Under the pieces are notes generated by a model that did no database searches, had not been told where the DNA came from, and worked only from the letters and a program-made list of their open reading frames with translations. A program made the translations under genes and the position numbers. Positions 5,948 through 7,162 of a DNA stretch of 7,162 bases are shown here, piece after piece (positions within the stretch are counted from its first letter, which is position 1; each line of letters opens with the position of its first letter). The stretch comes from Candidatus Rifleibacteriota bacterium (GTDB lineage Bacteria; Riflebacteria; Ozemobacteria; Ozemobacterales; Ozemobacteraceae), in the NCBI GenBank assembly GCA_022704885.1, contig JAKJFO010000209.1:1-7162 (forward strand). The letters run 5' to 3'.

Positions 5948-5972
5948 CCCTTTTTTTTCGGCAGCGAAGAAT
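5944..5972 (+). promoter_or_regulatory. Candidate promoter before comEC
   Basis: TTGACC (5944-5949, five of six matches to TTGACA, overlapping the propeller stop codon) is followed after 17 bases by AAGAAT (5967-5972, four of six to TATAAT). The spacer contains a T8 run (5951-5958). A start near 5979 would leave a leader of about 13 bases before the comEC ATG. Suggestive only. Confidence 0.35.
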
Positions 5973-5991
5973 GTAGAATGCTTTCTACATT
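5970..5991. promoter_or_regulatory. Perfect inverted repeat abutting the comEC start codon
   Basis: AATGTAGAA (5970-5978), a TGCT spacer (5979-5982) and TTCTACATT (5983-5991) make a perfect 9-bp inverted repeat that ends on the base before ATG 5992. It leaves no room for a usual Shine-Dalgarno. It could be an operator overlapping a -10 region, or an RNA hairpin at the start codon. Confidence 0.55.
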
Positions 5992-7162
5992 ATGGAAAAA
6001 TCCCAGAAGACCCCGGAAATCTCAGTTCCGCAGCTTGAAGCACTGCCGCTGTTCGTAGTCTTTTTTGCCATCGGCATTTCGACTGCAGAAATCTTTGACC
6101 GTAACACTGCCTGGCTCTTCTTTTCGCTGACGATTTTTACGCTGATGCTAAGTGTTCCAGAGTTTCTTCAGAGATATCGCTGGCATTTTCTGATGGTCGC
6201 AGCAGTCTGCGTCGGTATCTTCTATGCTCTGGTCAGAGTCCCGCCCGGCTATGACTTTGTCGAGCTTTTCAAACTAGACGGTACCAGGGGGCGGCTTACC
6301 GGCACCTTACGCGGCGAATACCGTATCGGGAGTAAAAACTCGGTCTCTTTCAAGATGGCTGATGCAGTATTCGAGTTCGATGAACAGCTGGTCAGCATAC
6401 CCATCGACGTAGACTGCAGAATCGCGGCGGCAGGCTTCATCCCGGAACCTGAACAAAAATATTCCTGCTCCGGCAGGTTTTCGGTCACCCAGGTTGCGCG
6501 CAATCCGGTTTTCAGCGGTTCAGACCTGCAATCTGAAAGCGCACTGCTCGACCCCGGCCGGGTCTCAGGCAAACTTCAGCTCATGATCAGAGACGGTCTG
6601 AAAATGGCTCTGCCAAAACGGCATGCCGCCATAGTCACCGGCTTTATACTTGGCGACACTTCTGGAATCAGTGTCGAAGACCGGCAACTTTTCAAAGAAA
6701 CCGGAATCAGTCATCTTCTGGCCGTATCCGGGCAACATCTGATGGTTCTGATAATTCTTATGGCGTCTATTTTTCACTGGCTGCGAATACCACCGATATC
6801 CCGCAGCATACTGACTGTCGCAATACTTGTGGTCTATGCAATGACTACTTCAGGCAGTCCTTCTGTGTGGCGGGCTCTGACCATGTATCTCTGCATTTCC
6901 GCCATTCTGCATCTCGAAGCTTCGCCGTCACCCATCAGACCTGTTGCCGTAGCCGCTCTGCTGCTGCTTCTGCATGATCCGCGCAACTTATCGAATGCTG
7001 CATTTCAGCTTAGTTTCACCGCTGTGATCGGCATTATTTATTTGAACCGGCCGATCGAAAAGCTTTTCAAAAAGATGTATTTTCCGACAAATCTGTCACG
7101 TTATCTCGCAGCCTCACTGGCAGCCAACGCAGCCACAATACCAATGGCTGCCCTGTTATTCG
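5992..7162 (+). CDS. comEC: ComEC/Rec2 family DNA-uptake channel (N-terminal 390 residues, runs off window)
   Basis: The frame is open from ATG 5992 to the end of the window; an in-frame TAG lies at 5974-5976 and there is no other start between. Membrane helices at about 17-90 lead into a soluble DUF4131-type domain (about 90-185). The Competence domain then begins: GFILGDTSGIS (217-227), HLLAVSGQH (241-249, the ComEC signature, usually HLLAVSGLH), the SGSPSVWRA motif (287-295) and DPRNLSNAAFQLSFTAV (329-345), with several membrane helices between. ComEC forms the inner-membrane pore that takes in single-stranded DNA during transformation. The C-terminal part, often with a metallo-beta-lactamase-like nuclease domain, is outside the window. 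No Shine-Dalgarno is visible, and an inverted repeat occupies its place. Four helix-forming segments and all the family motifs make the call secure. Confidence 0.93.
   Translation, partial: MEKSQKTPEISVPQLEALPLFVVFFAIGISTAEIFDRNTAWLFFSLTIFTLMLSVPEFLQRYRWHFLMVAAVCVGIFYALVRVPPGYDFVELFKLDGTRGRLTGTLRGEYRIGSKNSVSFKMADAVFEFDEQLVSIPIDVDCRIAAAGFIPEPEQKYSCSGRFSVTQVARNPVFSGSDLQSESALLDPGRVSGKLQLMIRDGLKMALPKRHAAIVTGFILGDTSGISVEDRQLFKETGISHLLAVSGQHLMVLIILMASIFHWLRIPPISRSILTVAILVVYAMTTSGSPSVWRALTMYLCISAILHLEASPSPIRPVAVAALLLLLHDPRNLSNAAFQLSFTAVIGIIYLNRPIEKLFKKMYFPTNLSRYLAASLAANAATIPMAALLF

Noticed and set aside
5951..5958. T8 run after the propeller gene as a terminator
   Set aside because: No GC-rich hairpin ends just before it. 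The inverted repeat lies after it, which is the wrong order for a + strand terminator.
7057..7068. GAAAAGCTTTTC palindrome in comEC
   Set aside because: A short palindrome of common codons within a conserved reading frame; nothing regulatory is indicated.

Overview
The window is a gene-dense stretch of roughly balanced base composition. All eight recognisable genes lie on the + strand, mostly with overlapping ends or short gaps. It fits a bacterial chromosome from a lineage with an outer envelope and natural-competence machinery: there are a short membrane-anchored ComEA, a ComEC channel, two secreted proteins and a DUF2225 zinc-ribbon protein. No gene is close enough to a cultivated model organism to name a species. 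A poorly cultivated Gram-negative-type phylum (Candidatus Riflebacteria is a hunch only) would fit. There are no tRNA, rRNA, CRISPR or mobile elements, and no gene-free stretch over 300 bases.

Left block (1-2574). The tail of a BRCT-domain protein overlaps a QueE-like protein that starts at TTG. The QueE-like protein keeps the family's fold-wide landmarks but has lost two of the three cysteines that hold the radical-SAM iron-sulfur cluster. After a 61-base gap with a candidate extended -10 promoter come a DUF2225 zinc-ribbon protein and, overlapping it by 17 bases, a membrane-anchored TPR protein. A textbook intrinsic terminator hairpin lies 27 bases past the TPR stop.

Middle block (2571-3776). 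An unrecognised soluble protein overlaps a ComEA-type helix-hairpin-helix protein by 13 bases. The terminator just mentioned falls inside the open 5' end of the unrecognised gene, so either its true start lies further downstream or the hairpin is a translation-controlled attenuator. A second, weaker terminator follows comEA.

Right block (3777-7162). A 168-base intergenic region holds a perfect TATAAT inside a perfect palindrome and several small hairpins. It is followed by a secreted SH3-NlpC/P60 cell-wall hydrolase, a secreted NHL/beta-propeller-like protein and the first 390 codons of ComEC, which runs off the window. The propeller gene has two RNA features at its front: a long-range helix that would cover its ribosome binding site, and a 13-bp terminator-like hairpin with a T6 tract about 65 bases inside the coding sequence. 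ComEC is preceded by a perfect 9-bp inverted repeat that abuts its ATG.

Taken together, the right half looks like a DNA-uptake locus in which the periplasmic DNA-binding protein (ComEA) and the inner-membrane channel (ComEC) bracket a peptidoglycan hydrolase and a secreted propeller. The most unusual observations are the cluster-dead QueE homologue and the terminator-like hairpins placed at the start of coding regions.
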